Source: Massilia sp. CF038
Lineage (GTDB): Bacteria > Pseudomonadota > Gammaproteobacteria > Burkholderiales > Burkholderiaceae_D
Length of the DNA: 64,000 nucleotides
Direction of reading: 5' to 3'
Assembly: GCF_900129765.1 (NCBI RefSeq)
Contig: NZ_FQWU01000002.1
Coordinates: 744,001-808,000 of the forward strand
The notes beneath the pieces were generated by a model that ran no database searches, was not told where the DNA came from, and was given only the letters and a program-made list of their open reading frames with translations. Each line of letters begins with the position of its first letter. The stretch's first letter is position 1. Both the position numbers and the translations under genes were made by a program. Shown one piece after another: positions 16,057 through 25,457 of the stretch.

Positions 16057-17325
16057 ATGAGTGTGATGCGATGCGTGCCGCTGCTTGCGGCGATATCCCT
16101 GGTGAGCGCCTGCGGCGATGGCGGTTCGCCCGCCCCGCTTCCAGCGGCGGCCCCGACACCGACCATGGCGGCCACGCCCAGTCCGAGCGTTCCACCAGAA
16201 CCTGTCAACCAGACCAGTGTCGACGGTGTGCGTCCTGTTGAATCTGGCGATACCCCGCCGCCGCAGGCCACCGTGCCAGTGGCGCCTGCGGTGCCAGCCG
16301 TCGCCGGCGACGACTATATCCTCGACAGCGTCGACTGGCTCGAACCGGTCGTTCAACAGACCGGCGACCCGGACTTTGCATTGACCACCGCGCGCGCCGT
16401 ACAAATTCGCGCCCTCGTCCGCACAGCCGGCGCGGACAAGCCGGCGCCAAAGGTGCGCATCAATATCACCAATGCCGCTGGTGCGCTGGTCGGCACCGGC
16501 CTGATGACAGGGCCCGTTACCGTCAAAGCCAGCGTGTCGCGCGCCAGCATCACCGACAACTATGTGTTCCCGCTCAAGGCCATCTGGGTCAAACCGGGCC
16601 TGAAGGTGAGTATTGTGGTCAACCCGGATGGCCTGGCAAGTGATCCTACCCCGGCCAACAACAGCGCCGACCTGGCACCGGCAGTCAATCCGGAAACCGT
16701 CATGTACGTGACCGCCGTGCCGGTCACGACTGCGACCGAAGGTACGGCACTGCTGCCCCGCAGCGGCAATGGCCAGGCAGCCACGCGGGCCGCGATTCGC
16801 GCCACCTTGATGGCGATGTATCCGCTGTCGGATGTGAAGGTGCGCCTGCATGCACCGTACACGCTGACCGGCGCCACCACCATGCGCGGCAACTGGGGGC
16901 TGATGCTCGGTGAAGTGAACAAGCTGCGTATCGCAGAAGGCAATCACGGTCATTACATCGGTTTCATCCCGCACTCGCCGCTGGGTAGTACCACCACAGG
17001 CAACTCGTTCATGCCGGGCACCGTGGCCACCGCGATGGGTGCGGCCAATCCGACCGCCTGGCGCTCGGGTAACGTGCAGCATGAGCTGGGCCACAACTTT
17101 GGACTGGGCCATGTCGCATGCGCGCCCATCGGCGCGGCTGGAGAATACGGTTACGACGCTGAGCAGAATGTGATTGTGCCACTGGCCGAGCGCAACAACG
17201 TGATGAGTTACTGCGGCCCTTCCTGGATCAGCAAAACCTACTACACGGCGACACAGCGCAAATTCGCCCTTTCCGGGCTGGACAAGCCGGATGGCCTGAC
17301 CATTCCACTGAGCGAGTGGAAGTAA
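16057..17325 (+). CDS. Metzincin-type zinc metalloprotease lipoprotein
   Basis: 422 residues. A lipoprotein signal ends at LVSACGD (Cys19), followed by a Pro/Thr-rich linker to about residue 80. A beta-sandwich, CARDB-like domain (about 85-210) comes next, and the protease domain (about 215-400) has the full metzincin zinc motif HELGHNFGLGH (H342, E343, H346, H352) and the Met-turn NVMSYC (M383). It is anchored in a membrane facing the periplasm or surface. It is probably a degradative enzyme. It converges with the next gene, leaving only 9 bases between stops. The ATG at 16066 is an alternative start. Confidence 0.87.
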   Translation: MSVMRCVPLLAAISLVSACGDGGSPAPLPAAAPTPTMAATPSPSVPPEPVNQTSVDGVRPVESGDTPPPQATVPVAPAVPAVAGDDYILDSVDWLEPVVQQTGDPDFALTTARAVQIRALVRTAGADKPAPKVRINITNAAGALVGTGLMTGPVTVKASVSRASITDNYVFPLKAIWVKPGLKVSIVVNPDGLASDPTPANNSADLAPAVNPETVMYVTAVPVTTATEGTALLPRSGNGQAATRAAIRATLMAMYPLSDVKVRLHAPYTLTGATTMRGNWGLMLGEVNKLRIAEGNHGHYIGFIPHSPLGSTTTGNSFMPGTVATAMGAANPTAWRSGNVQHELGHNFGLGHVACAPIGAAGEYGYDAEQNVIVPLAERNNVMSYCGPSWISKTYYTATQRKFALSGLDKPDGLTIPLSEWK

Positions 17326-17334
17326 GCGTCCTGC

Positions 17335-20300
17335 TTACTTGAGGCCGAGGGAGACGGCCAGTTTCTCTGTCTCGGGCGAGGGCACGATCCCAAGCAGGAT
17401 CGAGAGCGTTTCGCGGCAGCGGCGGTAGACGGCAAAGGCGGCGGCGATGCCATCGAGCGCATGGGCGCAGCGCATGGCACCGCGGTAGTTCGCTTCCGAC
17501 AAAGGTTCCGTCTCCAGCGCACGTTGATACAGCGCCAGGCCGTCAGCCCAGGCGCCGCCAGCTTCAAGCCGCTCGCCCAGCTGGCCGGCCGCACCAAGGA
17601 ACAGATGGCGGGCGCGTTCGCGCTCGGGCAGAATCCAGCTTTCGTCACCACCGTCGAAGAAGGGCCCGCGATACAGGTCCAGCAGCGCCGCCCCAGCCTG
17701 GCGCAGGCGCGCGTCGCCAACATTGACGGGCATGGTGGCGATGTCACCCACGATCTCGGCCAGCGCGTCCAGATCGGACCATACTTTCACGCCGCACAAG
17801 CGAATCCGGCCACCAGAGACAAAAATCACGTCGTCGAACTGCAGCAGCTTGCGCAGCCGATGCACGGTGACGCTGAGCGCCGACTTGGCGACATCGGCAT
17901 CGCCCCACAACTGGGCCAGCAAGGTTTGCTGGGTGCGGCCGCCCTCCCCGGCTGCGACCAGGCTTTTCAGCAGGGCCAATGGACGCTGCTGCGACTTGCC
18001 GCTCCAGACCACCGGTTCGCCGAAGATCGCCATTTCGAAACTGCCCAGCGTGCGCACGGCCACTGGCCATGGCCAGCCAGGCACGCAGCGGCGAGGCGCT
18101 GGCAGATTCTGACGCAGGATCAAAGCGCGTACATGGCGCACTTCGATCTGGTGCTGCAGGGCCAGTGCGGCAATGCGGGCAGCCAACTGAGGCACCATCG
18201 AAAACAGGCTGGCGCATTCGCGCGCGCGATGCGCTTCCAGGGCATCACGCAACAGGGCCATGCCGGCCTCGGGATGGGCACCCTGCCAGCAGGCATACGC
18301 TTCAATGAAGCGGCATTCTTCGCGCAGCTGGCGTCCCTGGACGCCATAGGCCGCTGCTGCAGCGCCCTGGTAATAACGCAAGGCGCTGGCCAGTTCGCCG
18401 CTCCAGGCAAGGCAGGCGCCCAGGAATGCCTCGAACCGCGCCCGCTCGTAGGGCGCCATACCGGCTTCCTGGGTCAATCGCAGCGCATCGTGTGCGCACC
18501 GGGTCGCGCCATCGAGGTCACCCGACAAGGCGCGCCAGTGGCCTTCCAGCGCACTGCCTTCGGCCTGCTCGCGCTTCGATGCCGTGGCCATGGCCGCAAG
18601 CAGCTGGTCGAGCAGAGCGCGGGCCTGCGCCAGTTCGCCGGTTCGCAGCAGGTGTTCGATTTCCAGCGTCTGGCACAGCAGCAGCGGCAAGGCCGACTGG
18701 CTGACAATGCGCCTGGCACTGGTGGTACTGCGCTGTGCCTGGCCGTCGTCGCCTTCCTTGCTGTACCAGCGCGCCACCTGGGTGTGCCAACGCACCAGCT
18801 GTGCCGGGTCGAGCGCGGGATCATCGTCGATCCTGGCGATTTGGGCGATCAGTGCATTGGCGCGGGCAGGACTGTCGAGCCAGTCGCAAAAAGGCAGCAG
18901 CAGTTGGGCCGCCGCCAGCAGTGCCGCGGCGTTGTCCACCAGCGCCATCGCCTGAAGGGCGCGTTCGGCCGCAGGCGCCAGCAGGGGTGACTCGGGTGCA
19001 CAGGCAAGCAAGGCGCCCGCCAGGCGCGCATGCAGGCGCAGGTCCTGGTCCGGCTCAAGCAGATGCAGATCGATGTCAGCCAGGCCAGCAGACAACTGCC
19101 CTGCCCAATACGGCAGCGATGCCGGATCGCTCCACTCGCCGTCGTGCGTGTCGATGATGGCGGCCAGCGCCAGCAGGCGCGCGACAGCGGCGCCGGTGCG
19201 CGCAAATTCGCGCTCGGTGCGCATCAGCAGTTTGCGCGCGTGCAGCGGACGCGCCGCTTGCAGGGACAGGGCATGCCAGTACCATAGCCACGGGCGGGCC
19301 TCGACCACATCGGCGTCCAGCCAGCTCATCGCCTGCCGCCATGCCTCGCCCCGGCCAGCGGCAATCATCGTTGGGGCATGGCGCAGCAGCAAAGCGGCCA
19401 GCGCTTCGCCGGCGCCAGCCTGCTGCAGCAACGCTGCGGCCTGTCCCACGTCCCCCTGGCTGTCAAGAATCGCGGCGGCGCGCACCATCAAGTGCTGACG
19501 CTGCGCGGGATCGAGGCGCGCACTCGCCTCGCGCCGAAGGAAGGCGCCAAACAGGGGCTGGAACTGGAACCGGGCCTGTTCCCCGCCGCCGCTGCGCGCA
19601 ATGAACAGACGCTGGGTGTACAGGCTCTCAAGCAGATGTGCTGCTTCGCGTTCGCCGGTCAGGGCCACCGCTTCGGCGGCCGACACCTGCGGCAGACAAG
19701 CCAGTTGCAGCAACAGCTGCTGGCGCGCTGCCGGCAGGCGTTGCAGAATTTCGCCGGCGAAGTAGCGAAACACGGCGTCGTTGCCGATGCCGGCATCGGA
19801 TGGTCCCGGGCCCTCATCGCGCGCCAGAGTGCGCAGCATCACAATACCGGCCGCCCAGCCATCGGCGTGATCGAGCCAGGCCGGCACAGCCTCGCTGTCA
19901 AGGCGTGCCAGCACGCGCGCCTCCACCGGATTGAAACGCAAATCATCCCATCCGACGACGGCCAGGCGGTTGTTCAGTTCCATGCGCGCCAGAGTGGCGG
20001 GCGGTGCATCGCGGCTGACGGCAAGCACTGTCACGCCTTGCGGCACCTCGCTGAACGCATGCTCGAGCAGTTTGCCCGTATGCTGCCAGTCCACGTCCTG
20101 GACGTTATCGAACACGACGATGGACCCGGCTGGCAAACGCGAATAAAAGGTACGGAAGAACAGGCGGCTCTGGTCTGCGCCGCCCGGTGCCTCCCAGGGC
20201 ATGGCGCCTGGCATGGTGCGCACTGCTTCAGCCAGATAAAAGAACAAGGTGGCAGGATCGGCGTCGGCCTGATCCAGCTGGCACCACAGTGCCGGCGCCG

Positions 20301-20517
20301 CGGCGTGATGCAGCCAGGTTCCGGCCAGCGCCGTCTTGCCCGATCCGGGCGGCGCGGCCAGCCAGATGACGGGATGGTTGGCGCGCAAACGGTCGAGCAG
20401 TGCAAACAGGCGTGCACGCGCCATGGGCTGATGCAGGCGCGGCCGGCTCAACTTGACGTAGGCCGGTATTCGGGTATCGATGGCATTGGCCATCACCATG
20501 TTCGCGCTAGTGCCCAT
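17335..20517 (-). CDS. Large ATPase/SARP-type transcriptional regulator
   Basis: About 1060 residues. The N-terminal P-loop NTPase of the MalT/LuxR-LAL kind has a Walker A in AAPPGSGKTALAG (K61) and a hydrophobic strand SIVVFDNVQD as Walker B. A long TPR-like helical middle (about 380-790) follows. The C-terminal part has a winged-helix OmpR/SARP-type DNA-binding domain (RTLGSFEMAIFG..., SALSVTVHRLRKLL) and a bacterial transcriptional activation (BTAD) domain to the end (LYRGPFF, FAVYRRCRETLSILLGI). It would sense a ligand through the ATPase/TPR parts and activate transcription. The ATG at 20517 is preferred; a GTG at 20556 is possible. It diverges from the response regulator gene. Confidence 0.85.
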   Translation of the reverse strand: MGTSANMVMANAIDTRIPAYVKLSRPRLHQPMARARLFALLDRLRANHPVIWLAAPPGSGKTALAGTWLHHAAAPALWCQLDQADADPATLFFYLAEAVRTMPGAMPWEAPGGADQSRLFFRTFYSRLPAGSIVVFDNVQDVDWQHTGKLLEHAFSEVPQGVTVLAVSRDAPPATLARMELNNRLAVVGWDDLRFNPVEARVLARLDSEAVPAWLDHADGWAAGIVMLRTLARDEGPGPSDAGIGNDAVFRYFAGEILQRLPAARQQLLLQLACLPQVSAAEAVALTGEREAAHLLESLYTQRLFIARSGGGEQARFQFQPLFGAFLRREASARLDPAQRQHLMVRAAAILDSQGDVGQAAALLQQAGAGEALAALLLRHAPTMIAAGRGEAWRQAMSWLDADVVEARPWLWYWHALSLQAARPLHARKLLMRTEREFARTGAAVARLLALAAIIDTHDGEWSDPASLPYWAGQLSAGLADIDLHLLEPDQDLRLHARLAGALLACAPESPLLAPAAERALQAMALVDNAAALLAAAQLLLPFCDWLDSPARANALIAQIARIDDDPALDPAQLVRWHTQVARWYSKEGDDGQAQRSTTSARRIVSQSALPLLLCQTLEIEHLLRTGELAQARALLDQLLAAMATASKREQAEGSALEGHWRALSGDLDGATRCAHDALRLTQEAGMAPYERARFEAFLGACLAWSGELASALRYYQGAAAAAYGVQGRQLREECRFIEAYACWQGAHPEAGMALLRDALEAHRARECASLFSMVPQLAARIAALALQHQIEVRHVRALILRQNLPAPRRCVPGWPWPVAVRTLGSFEMAIFGEPVVWSGKSQQRPLALLKSLVAAGEGGRTQQTLLAQLWGDADVAKSALSVTVHRLRKLLQFDDVIFVSGGRIRLCGVKVWSDLDALAEIVGDIATMPVNVGDARLRQAGAALLDLYRGPFFDGGDESWILPERERARHLFLGAAGQLGERLEAGGAWADGLALYQRALETEPLSEANYRGAMRCAHALDGIAAAFAVYRRCRETLSILLGIVPSPETEKLAVSLGLK

Positions 20518-20619
20518 CCTTGTTTCACCGTTCCGTGGAATGATTCGCCGATTCACCGATACAATAAGCGATCACCTGGTATCGCTGCCTGCGCCCGTTT
20601 TTCACTTCCATTCCAGCCT

Positions 20620-21219
20620 ATGTCCAACTTCAAGACCAGCAATCTCGCCGCTCTCGGTGCCCAGCCAGCGCTGAGCGCCAACCGCCCCAGCGTCATGATC
20701 GTCGACGACATGGACGCCAATGTCTCCGTCATGGCCACCATCCTGCGCCCGCACTTTCACGTGATCGAAGCGGGCAACGGTCCAGAAGCACTGGCACTGG
20801 CCGAGGCGATACGCGCGCCGCAAGCGCTGGCCTGCATCATCAGCGACCACCGCATGCCGCGCATGAGCGGCGTGCAGCTGTTCGAGCGCATGCAGCGCCT
20901 GCTGCCCGATGCACGCCGCATCCTGGTCACTGGCTACCTCGATATCGATGCCATCATCGATGCCATCAACAAGGGCAAAATTTATCATTTCGTGGCCAAG
21001 CCTTTCGATGCGCCCGAATTTTTGCTCACGGTGCGCTGTGCAGCCGCCTCGTTCAAGGCGGACGTGCAGCGTCAGGCATGGCACACCGCCCTGGCGGACC
21101 TTCACAGCGCACCCCCGCCTGCGCTGGCCGCTTTGCAGCGCCAGGCCGACGATGCGGACAGTGAGCTGGCCGCGCTGGAAGCCCAGCTGCTGGCATTGCG
21201 CAGCAGCGAGGCCGCCTGA
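20620..21219 (+). CDS. Response regulator (RpfG/HupR-type receiver)
   Basis: 199 residues. The receiver spans about 24-140: VMIVDDMDANVSV, phospho-acceptor D76 in IISDHRMPRMSG, TGY at the switch threonine and K127 in VAKPFD. The SDxRMPxMSG pattern is of the type found with HD-GYP proteins and HupR. The remaining 60 residues are a short coiled coil with no known output domain. It is divergent from the large SARP-type regulator and faces the MASE2 kinase gene downstream, with which it probably pairs. Confidence 0.88.
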   Translation: MSNFKTSNLAALGAQPALSANRPSVMIVDDMDANVSVMATILRPHFHVIEAGNGPEALALAEAIRAPQALACIISDHRMPRMSGVQLFERMQRLLPDARRILVTGYLDIDAIIDAINKGKIYHFVAKPFDAPEFLLTVRCAAASFKADVQRQAWHTALADLHSAPPPALAALQRQADDADSELAALEAQLLALRSSEAA

Positions 21220-21345
21220 CACAAGCGTAACCGGCTCGTATGTTGCCATAGATGCATACGGGTGTGGTGTCAGTTGTTGTTTTGTTAAACGCAAAAACAC
21301 CATCCGTACATCATCCGTAGTGCATCAAACCGTTGCCATGAGGAA

Positions 21346-22788
21346 TTAAACGGCGCCTTCGCCCTGTGCCGGCGGCACCAGCGGCAGCGCCACCGTGAAG
21401 CAGCTGCCCTGCCCCGGCACCGAACGCGCACGCAGGTCGCCGCCATGCTTGCGCACGATACCGTACGAAATGGCCAGACCCAGCCCGGTACCGCGCCCCA
21501 CTTCCTTGGTCGTGAAGAACGGCTCGAAGATGCGGCCGATGGCATCGGGACTGATGCCGCAGCCGTTGTCTTCGAATTCGATCAGCAAGCGGTCGTATTC
21601 GATCCGGGTCTGAATCTGCAGCCGCCCGGGCAGCGTGGTATTGCCACTGCGCTGGCGCTGACCGATCGCATCGCAGGCGTTGATGATCAGGTTCATGAAC
21701 ACCTGGTTCAACTGGGCCGGCCAGCACTCCAGCGCCACATCGCGCTCGAACAGGCATTCGATTTCGGTGGTCTCGGCGTAGTGCATGCGCACCAGGCGCA
21801 CGGTGGACAGGATCGTGTCGCTCAGCGACACCGTCTTGCGGGCCGCTTCGTCCAGACGCGAAAAGGCACGCAGGTTCTTGACGATGTCGCGAATGCGGGT
21901 GGTGCCTTCAACGATTACGCTGACCTGGCGCAGCAGTTCATCGGTTTCGCGCCGCAGCAAGGGACGCAGTTCGGTCTCGGCTTCGGCGCCGTCGCCGGCC
22001 AGCGCCAGCAAGGTGGCGCGGAACTGCTCGATCGACAGCACCAAGGTCTGGGCACCGGCGTGGGCAAAATTGACGGGATTGTTGATCTCGTGCGCCACAC
22101 CAGCGGTCAGGGTGCCGATCGATGCCATTTTCTCGTTCAGCACCAGCTGCTGCTGGGCGTCCTTGAGGGCGGCCAGCGCCCCTTCCAGATCGCGGTTGGT
22201 CGCGTGCAGCAGCTGCTCGCGCGCACGCAGCGTGGCCCGTGTGTGGCCCAGCTTCAGATTGCGCGCATGCGAAGAAATACCAAATACGAACAAGAACAGC
22301 GACATGCCGGCCACGCACATGGCGGTGCCAATGGGGCTCATGTGCGGGTCAAAATGCCAGCCCAGCAGCGCCACCGACACCGCGGCACCGCCGCTGAAAG
22401 CCAGCACCGAAAAGATGATCGCCGCTGCGCCGCGGCTGATGGCAATGTTCAGCGAGGTGCCCAGCCATAGCGTGACTGTCAGCCAGCTGGGGAAATGCAG
22501 CGACGCCATGCACAGGCCGATCATGAACGAATCGAGCACCAGATTATTGAGCTCGGCCTGCTGCGAATCGGCGGCCAGGCGCGCCCGCAGACAGACCAGA
22601 TGCGGGTACGCCAGCAGCGGCACAATCAGCATGGCCAGCGTGGCCCCGGCACCAGGCTGACCCCACAGCTCGATCGCCATGATCACGAATGCCATCGTGA
22701 AAAAAGCAGTGCGCAGCCGGTAATTGGAATACACGATCCAGTGCGGACCAGTGCCGGCGGCGTTGGAAGCGGAGGTTGCACTGCGCAT
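21346..22788 (-). CDS. MASE2-type sensor histidine kinase
   Basis: 480 residues. Five to six membrane helices (about 24-170) resemble the MASE2 sensor. A coiled coil leads to the kinase core: H223 in [12 protein letters not shown] (the HEINNP type of H-box), N-box [11 protein letters not shown]1 EDNGCGI, F-box FEPFFTTK and G2 GTGLGLAIS. There is no receiver, so the partner must be separate; the nearest candidate is the convergent response regulator at 20620-21219. The signal is unknown. It is divergent from the EF-G unit. Confidence 0.9.
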   Translation of the reverse strand: MRSATSASNAAGTGPHWIVYSNYRLRTAFFTMAFVIMAIELWGQPGAGATLAMLIVPLLAYPHLVCLRARLAADSQQAELNNLVLDSFMIGLCMASLHFPSWLTVTLWLGTSLNIAISRGAAAIIFSVLAFSGGAAVSVALLGWHFDPHMSPIGTAMCVAGMSLFLFVFGISSHARNLKLGHTRATLRAREQLLHATNRDLEGALAALKDAQQQLVLNEKMASIGTLTAGVAHEINNPVNFAHAGAQTLVLSIEQFRATLLALAGDGAEAETELRPLLRRETDELLRQVSVIVEGTTRIRDIVKNLRAFSRLDEAARKTVSLSDTILSTVRLVRMHYAETTEIECLFERDVALECWPAQLNQVFMNLIINACDAIGQRQRSGNTTLPGRLQIQTRIEYDRLLIEFEDNGCGISPDAIGRIFEPFFTTKEVGRGTGLGLAISYGIVRKHGGDLRARSVPGQGSCFTVALPLVPPAQGEGAV

Positions 22789-22955
22789 GCGAGGGCCGTA
22801 ACAAGGACAAGGAACCGGCTAAGGTAACAGCGTGCGTGCGCACGCGTCAAGAACGGGCGCGCGCGCAACAACGCGTGCCCGATAGCCGCCGCCAATCACA
22901 GCGATATAAATTCTTTGGTTGACGCACCGGGGCCGCCGGCATTATCCTTCGCACC

Positions 22956-23045
22956 ATGAAATCACTGGACATCCTCTTTTTTACCTTCGCCTTCCCGGCA
23001 CGCTGCCATCAGCGTACCGGGCCGCGAGAGTGCGCCCCAGATTAA
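22956..23045 (+). CDS. Phe-rich leader peptide
   Basis: 29 codons. The peptide begins MKSLDILFFTFAFPARC and has four Phe within seven codons (TTT TTT ACC TTC GCC TTC), as in the pheA leader of E. coli. The Phe codons end just before the first hairpin, and the stop codon falls 18 bases before the terminator, which is the geometry needed for ribosome-controlled attenuation. No database check was possible. Confidence 0.5.
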   Translation: MKSLDILFFTFAFPARCHQRTGPRECAPD

Positions 23046-23063
23046 GTCCCCGGACATCCAATC

Positions 23064-23095
23064 AAAAAGGCCCTCTCAGGGCCTTTTTTGTTTTT
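23064..23095 (+). terminator. Attenuator terminator upstream of EF-G paralogue
   Basis: Stem AAAAAGGCCCT (23064-23074) pairs with 23078-23088 around loop CTC, followed by a T-rich run to 23095. No gene ends here on either strand, since the kinase and the EF-G gene diverge from this gap, so a role in attenuation is the simplest reading. Confidence 0.8.
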
Positions 23096-23255
23096 ACCGA
23101 TTCACGATTCACGATTCACATTCAGGAGCATTTATATCATGAAGCTAGCAGACGAAGAACGCGCGCGGGATCACTGAACATGGGTGGTCGCATGGCTCCC
23201 GCGGCGCTTGTTTACCCAGACAATCCACGACCGCCCGCTATGAGAAAGCACCATC

Positions 23256-25280
23256 ATGACTGCCACAGTCCTTCGCGCCAATTCGCGCAACTTCGGTATT
23301 ATTGCCCACATCGACGCAGGTAAAACCACCCTGTCCGAACGCATCCTGTTAAAGACCGGCGAGATCCATCGCACCGGCGAGGTCCACGAGGGCACCGCCA
23401 CCATGGACAGCATGGACCTGGAAAAAGAACGCGGCATCACCATCGGCGCAGCGGCAACGCGCGCTGCCTGGAACGGCCATGCCTTCACGCTGATCGACAC
23501 GCCCGGCCACATCGATTTTGCGATCGAAGTCGAGCGTTCGCTGCGCGTGCTCGACGGCGCCGTGATGGTGCTGTCCGGCGTTGCCGGCATCCAGCCGCAG
23601 ACAGAAACCGTCTGGCGTCAGGCCAACAAGCATGGCGTGCCGGCGATCGTCTTCGTCAACAAGATGGACCGCATCGGCGCCGAATTCGAGCGCGTGGTCG
23701 AGCAGATCGGCACCCGTCTGCATACCTTGCCAGTGCCGCTGACGATTCCTGTTGGCGCGGGCGATGCCCTTGAAGGCACGCTTGATGTGCTGCATGGACG
23801 TTTGCTGTCCTGGGACGCGGAAGGTGCGATGACGACGCAGAGCGTGCCTGCCCATCTGGCTGCCACGGTGGCAGCAGCCTACGCCCATGCGGCCGCGGTG
23901 GCCGCTGACGCGAACGACGAGCTGACGCTGCGCTATCTGACGGACGATACGCTGTCGGTGGACGATATTCGTATCGGCTTGCGTGCCATGACGCTGGCGC
24001 GGCGCGCTGTGCCGGTGCTGGCCGGATCGGCCTACCGCAATGCCGGCATCGAACCGCTGCTTGATGCGATTGTCGACTGGCTGCCATCGCCCGACGAACG
24101 CGCCGCGCCGGCAGCGACGCTGAACGAGGCGGCGGTCACGGTTGCCACCGGCGACAACGACCCGCTGGCAGCGCTGGTGTTCAAGGTGGTGCATGACGAC
24201 CATGGTTCGCTGTCGTATGTGCGCATTTATGGCGGCACACTGCGTGAAGGTGACAGCTTGTTCAACACCTCATTGCAAGCGCCGGTGCGTGTGGGACGCC
24301 TGTATGTGGTCCATGCTGACCGTAAAAGCGCCATCAAGGAAGCGCATGCCGGCAGTATCGTCGCCATTGCAGGTCTGAAGGATGCATTGACTGGCCATAC
24401 CTTGTCGACCCGGGCGGTACCTTATGCGCTCGAGACCATCAGTGCCGGGGAACCGGTGGTGGCGCTGGCGATTGAAGCAGGCAATGGCGGCGACCGCAGC
24501 AAGATGCTTGCTGCCCTCGACCGCTTCCGCCGCGAAGATCCGTCGCTGCGTCTGGAAAGCGATGCGGCCAGTGGCGAGACTGTCTTGTGGGGCATGGGCG
24601 AATTGCACCTGGACGTGGTGCTAGAGCGTGTGCGCCGCGAGACGGGCGTGGAAGTGACGATGGGTGCACCGCAGGTGGCATACCGGGAGACGATTGCCGG
24701 TCCTGCGGTCACGGTGGAAGGCAATGTATCGAAGCAAAACGGCGGCAACGGGCAGTATGCGCGCGTCGTGTTGCGGGTGGAGCCATTCGAAGGCACGTTC
24801 GCTTTCGAAAACGCGATCAAGGGCGGTGTGGTGCCTGTGGCGTTTATTCCATCGGTCGAAAAAGGCGTGCGCCAGGCGATGGCGCAAGGCCCGCTCGGCT
24901 ACCCTGTCACCGGTGTGAAAGTCACGCTCACCGACGGCGACTTCCATGCCGTTGACAGCAGCGACATGGCCTTCATGGTCGCTGCCAAGGACGGCGCGCT
25001 GGCCGGCTTGCGGCTGGCCAGGCCGCAGCTGCTGGAACCGGTGATGCAGGTCAGTGTCGATGCGCCGTCCGTGAACGCGGGCGATGTGATCGGCGACTTG
25101 CAGCGCCGCGGCGGACGAGTGCTGGGCATTGAGGAACGCAACGGCGGCGTTGAAGTCGTCGCCGACGTACCTCTTGCCAATCTGTTCGGGCACACCACCA
25201 GCCTGCGCTCGCTGTCGCAAGGCCGGGCGTTTGCCAGTGCAGTATATGCACGTCATGCACCGAAGGCGGCAGCTGCGTAG
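23256..25280 (+). CDS. Elongation factor G paralogue (EF-G2 type)
   Basis: 674 residues against about 700 for the main EF-G. The GTPase domain has the P-loop AHIDAGKTT, switch II DTPGH and NKMD; a domain II beta-barrel and domains III-V follow through MGELHLDVVLERV, VEGNVSKQNGGNGQYARV and the C-terminal RSLSQGRAF. Switch I (MDSMDLEKERGITIGAAAT) differs from the usual MDWMEQEQERGIT. No str operon neighbours (rpsL, rpsG, tuf) are present, so this is a second copy. Second EF-Gs can act in ribosome recycling or stress translation; which applies here is unknown. The gene lies behind the attenuator-like leader. Confidence 0.88.
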   Translation: MTATVLRANSRNFGIIAHIDAGKTTLSERILLKTGEIHRTGEVHEGTATMDSMDLEKERGITIGAAATRAAWNGHAFTLIDTPGHIDFAIEVERSLRVLDGAVMVLSGVAGIQPQTETVWRQANKHGVPAIVFVNKMDRIGAEFERVVEQIGTRLHTLPVPLTIPVGAGDALEGTLDVLHGRLLSWDAEGAMTTQSVPAHLAATVAAAYAHAAAVAADANDELTLRYLTDDTLSVDDIRIGLRAMTLARRAVPVLAGSAYRNAGIEPLLDAIVDWLPSPDERAAPAATLNEAAVTVATGDNDPLAALVFKVVHDDHGSLSYVRIYGGTLREGDSLFNTSLQAPVRVGRLYVVHADRKSAIKEAHAGSIVAIAGLKDALTGHTLSTRAVPYALETISAGEPVVALAIEAGNGGDRSKMLAALDRFRREDPSLRLESDAASGETVLWGMGELHLDVVLERVRRETGVEVTMGAPQVAYRETIAGPAVTVEGNVSKQNGGNGQYARVVLRVEPFEGTFAFENAIKGGVVPVAFIPSVEKGVRQAMAQGPLGYPVTGVKVTLTDGDFHAVDSSDMAFMVAAKDGALAGLRLARPQLLEPVMQVSVDAPSVNAGDVIGDLQRRGGRVLGIEERNGGVEVVADVPLANLFGHTTSLRSLSQGRAFASAVYARHAPKAAAA

Positions 25281-25300
25281 TCACGCACTGCCTTGACAAG

Positions 25301-25332
25301 AAAGGCCGGGAAGCAATTCCCGGCCTTTTTTT
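25301..25332 (+). terminator. Terminator of the EF-G paralogue
   Basis: A 12-bp stem (AAAGGCCGGGAA 25301-25312 with 25317-25328), GCAA tetraloop and a run of seven Ts. Confidence 0.93.
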
Positions 25333-25457
25333 ACATCCAGATACATTACTTCTTGGAAATTGCACAAAGATTAATGTATTGTTTAACCCCGTTCTGCGTG
25401 CTGCCCCGTTTCAGGATCGGACCGGCATCAACAATCATCTCTCACCCAAGGAATCCC

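Larger units (their letters stand above)
22919..23255 (+). promoter_or_regulatory. Attenuator-like leader region of the EF-G paralogue
   Basis: This 5' region holds, in order: a possible promoter (TTGACG 22919-22924, TATCCT 22943-22948), a Phe-rich leader peptide (22956-23045), a hairpin over its second half (22995-23020: CCGG and ACGCTG pair with CAGCGT and CCGG around loop CCAT), and a terminator (23064-23095). Next come three tandem copies of a CGATTCA unit, a 12-codon ORF with AGGAG (23139-23177; MKLADEERARDH), a 7-bp inverted repeat (23164-23170 / 23197-23203) and the EF-G start. The segment GGGCC (23019-23023) can pair with GGCCC (23069-23073), so an antiterminator is possible. The part at 22789-22918 shows nothing further beyond a TATAAA. 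Confidence 0.6.

Noticed and set aside
16000-16057. The upstream extension of the metalloprotease gene reads HISLPTFRSSDL, like the peptide produced by Illumina adapter read-through.
   Set aside because: The DNA itself does not match adapter sequence, and a normal lipoprotein start follows at 16057. It is a coincidence of translation.
22919-23323. A 134-codon frame running through the leader, terminator and EF-G start.
   Set aside because: It crosses a strong terminator and overlaps the EF-G gene in another frame; composition is non-protein-like.
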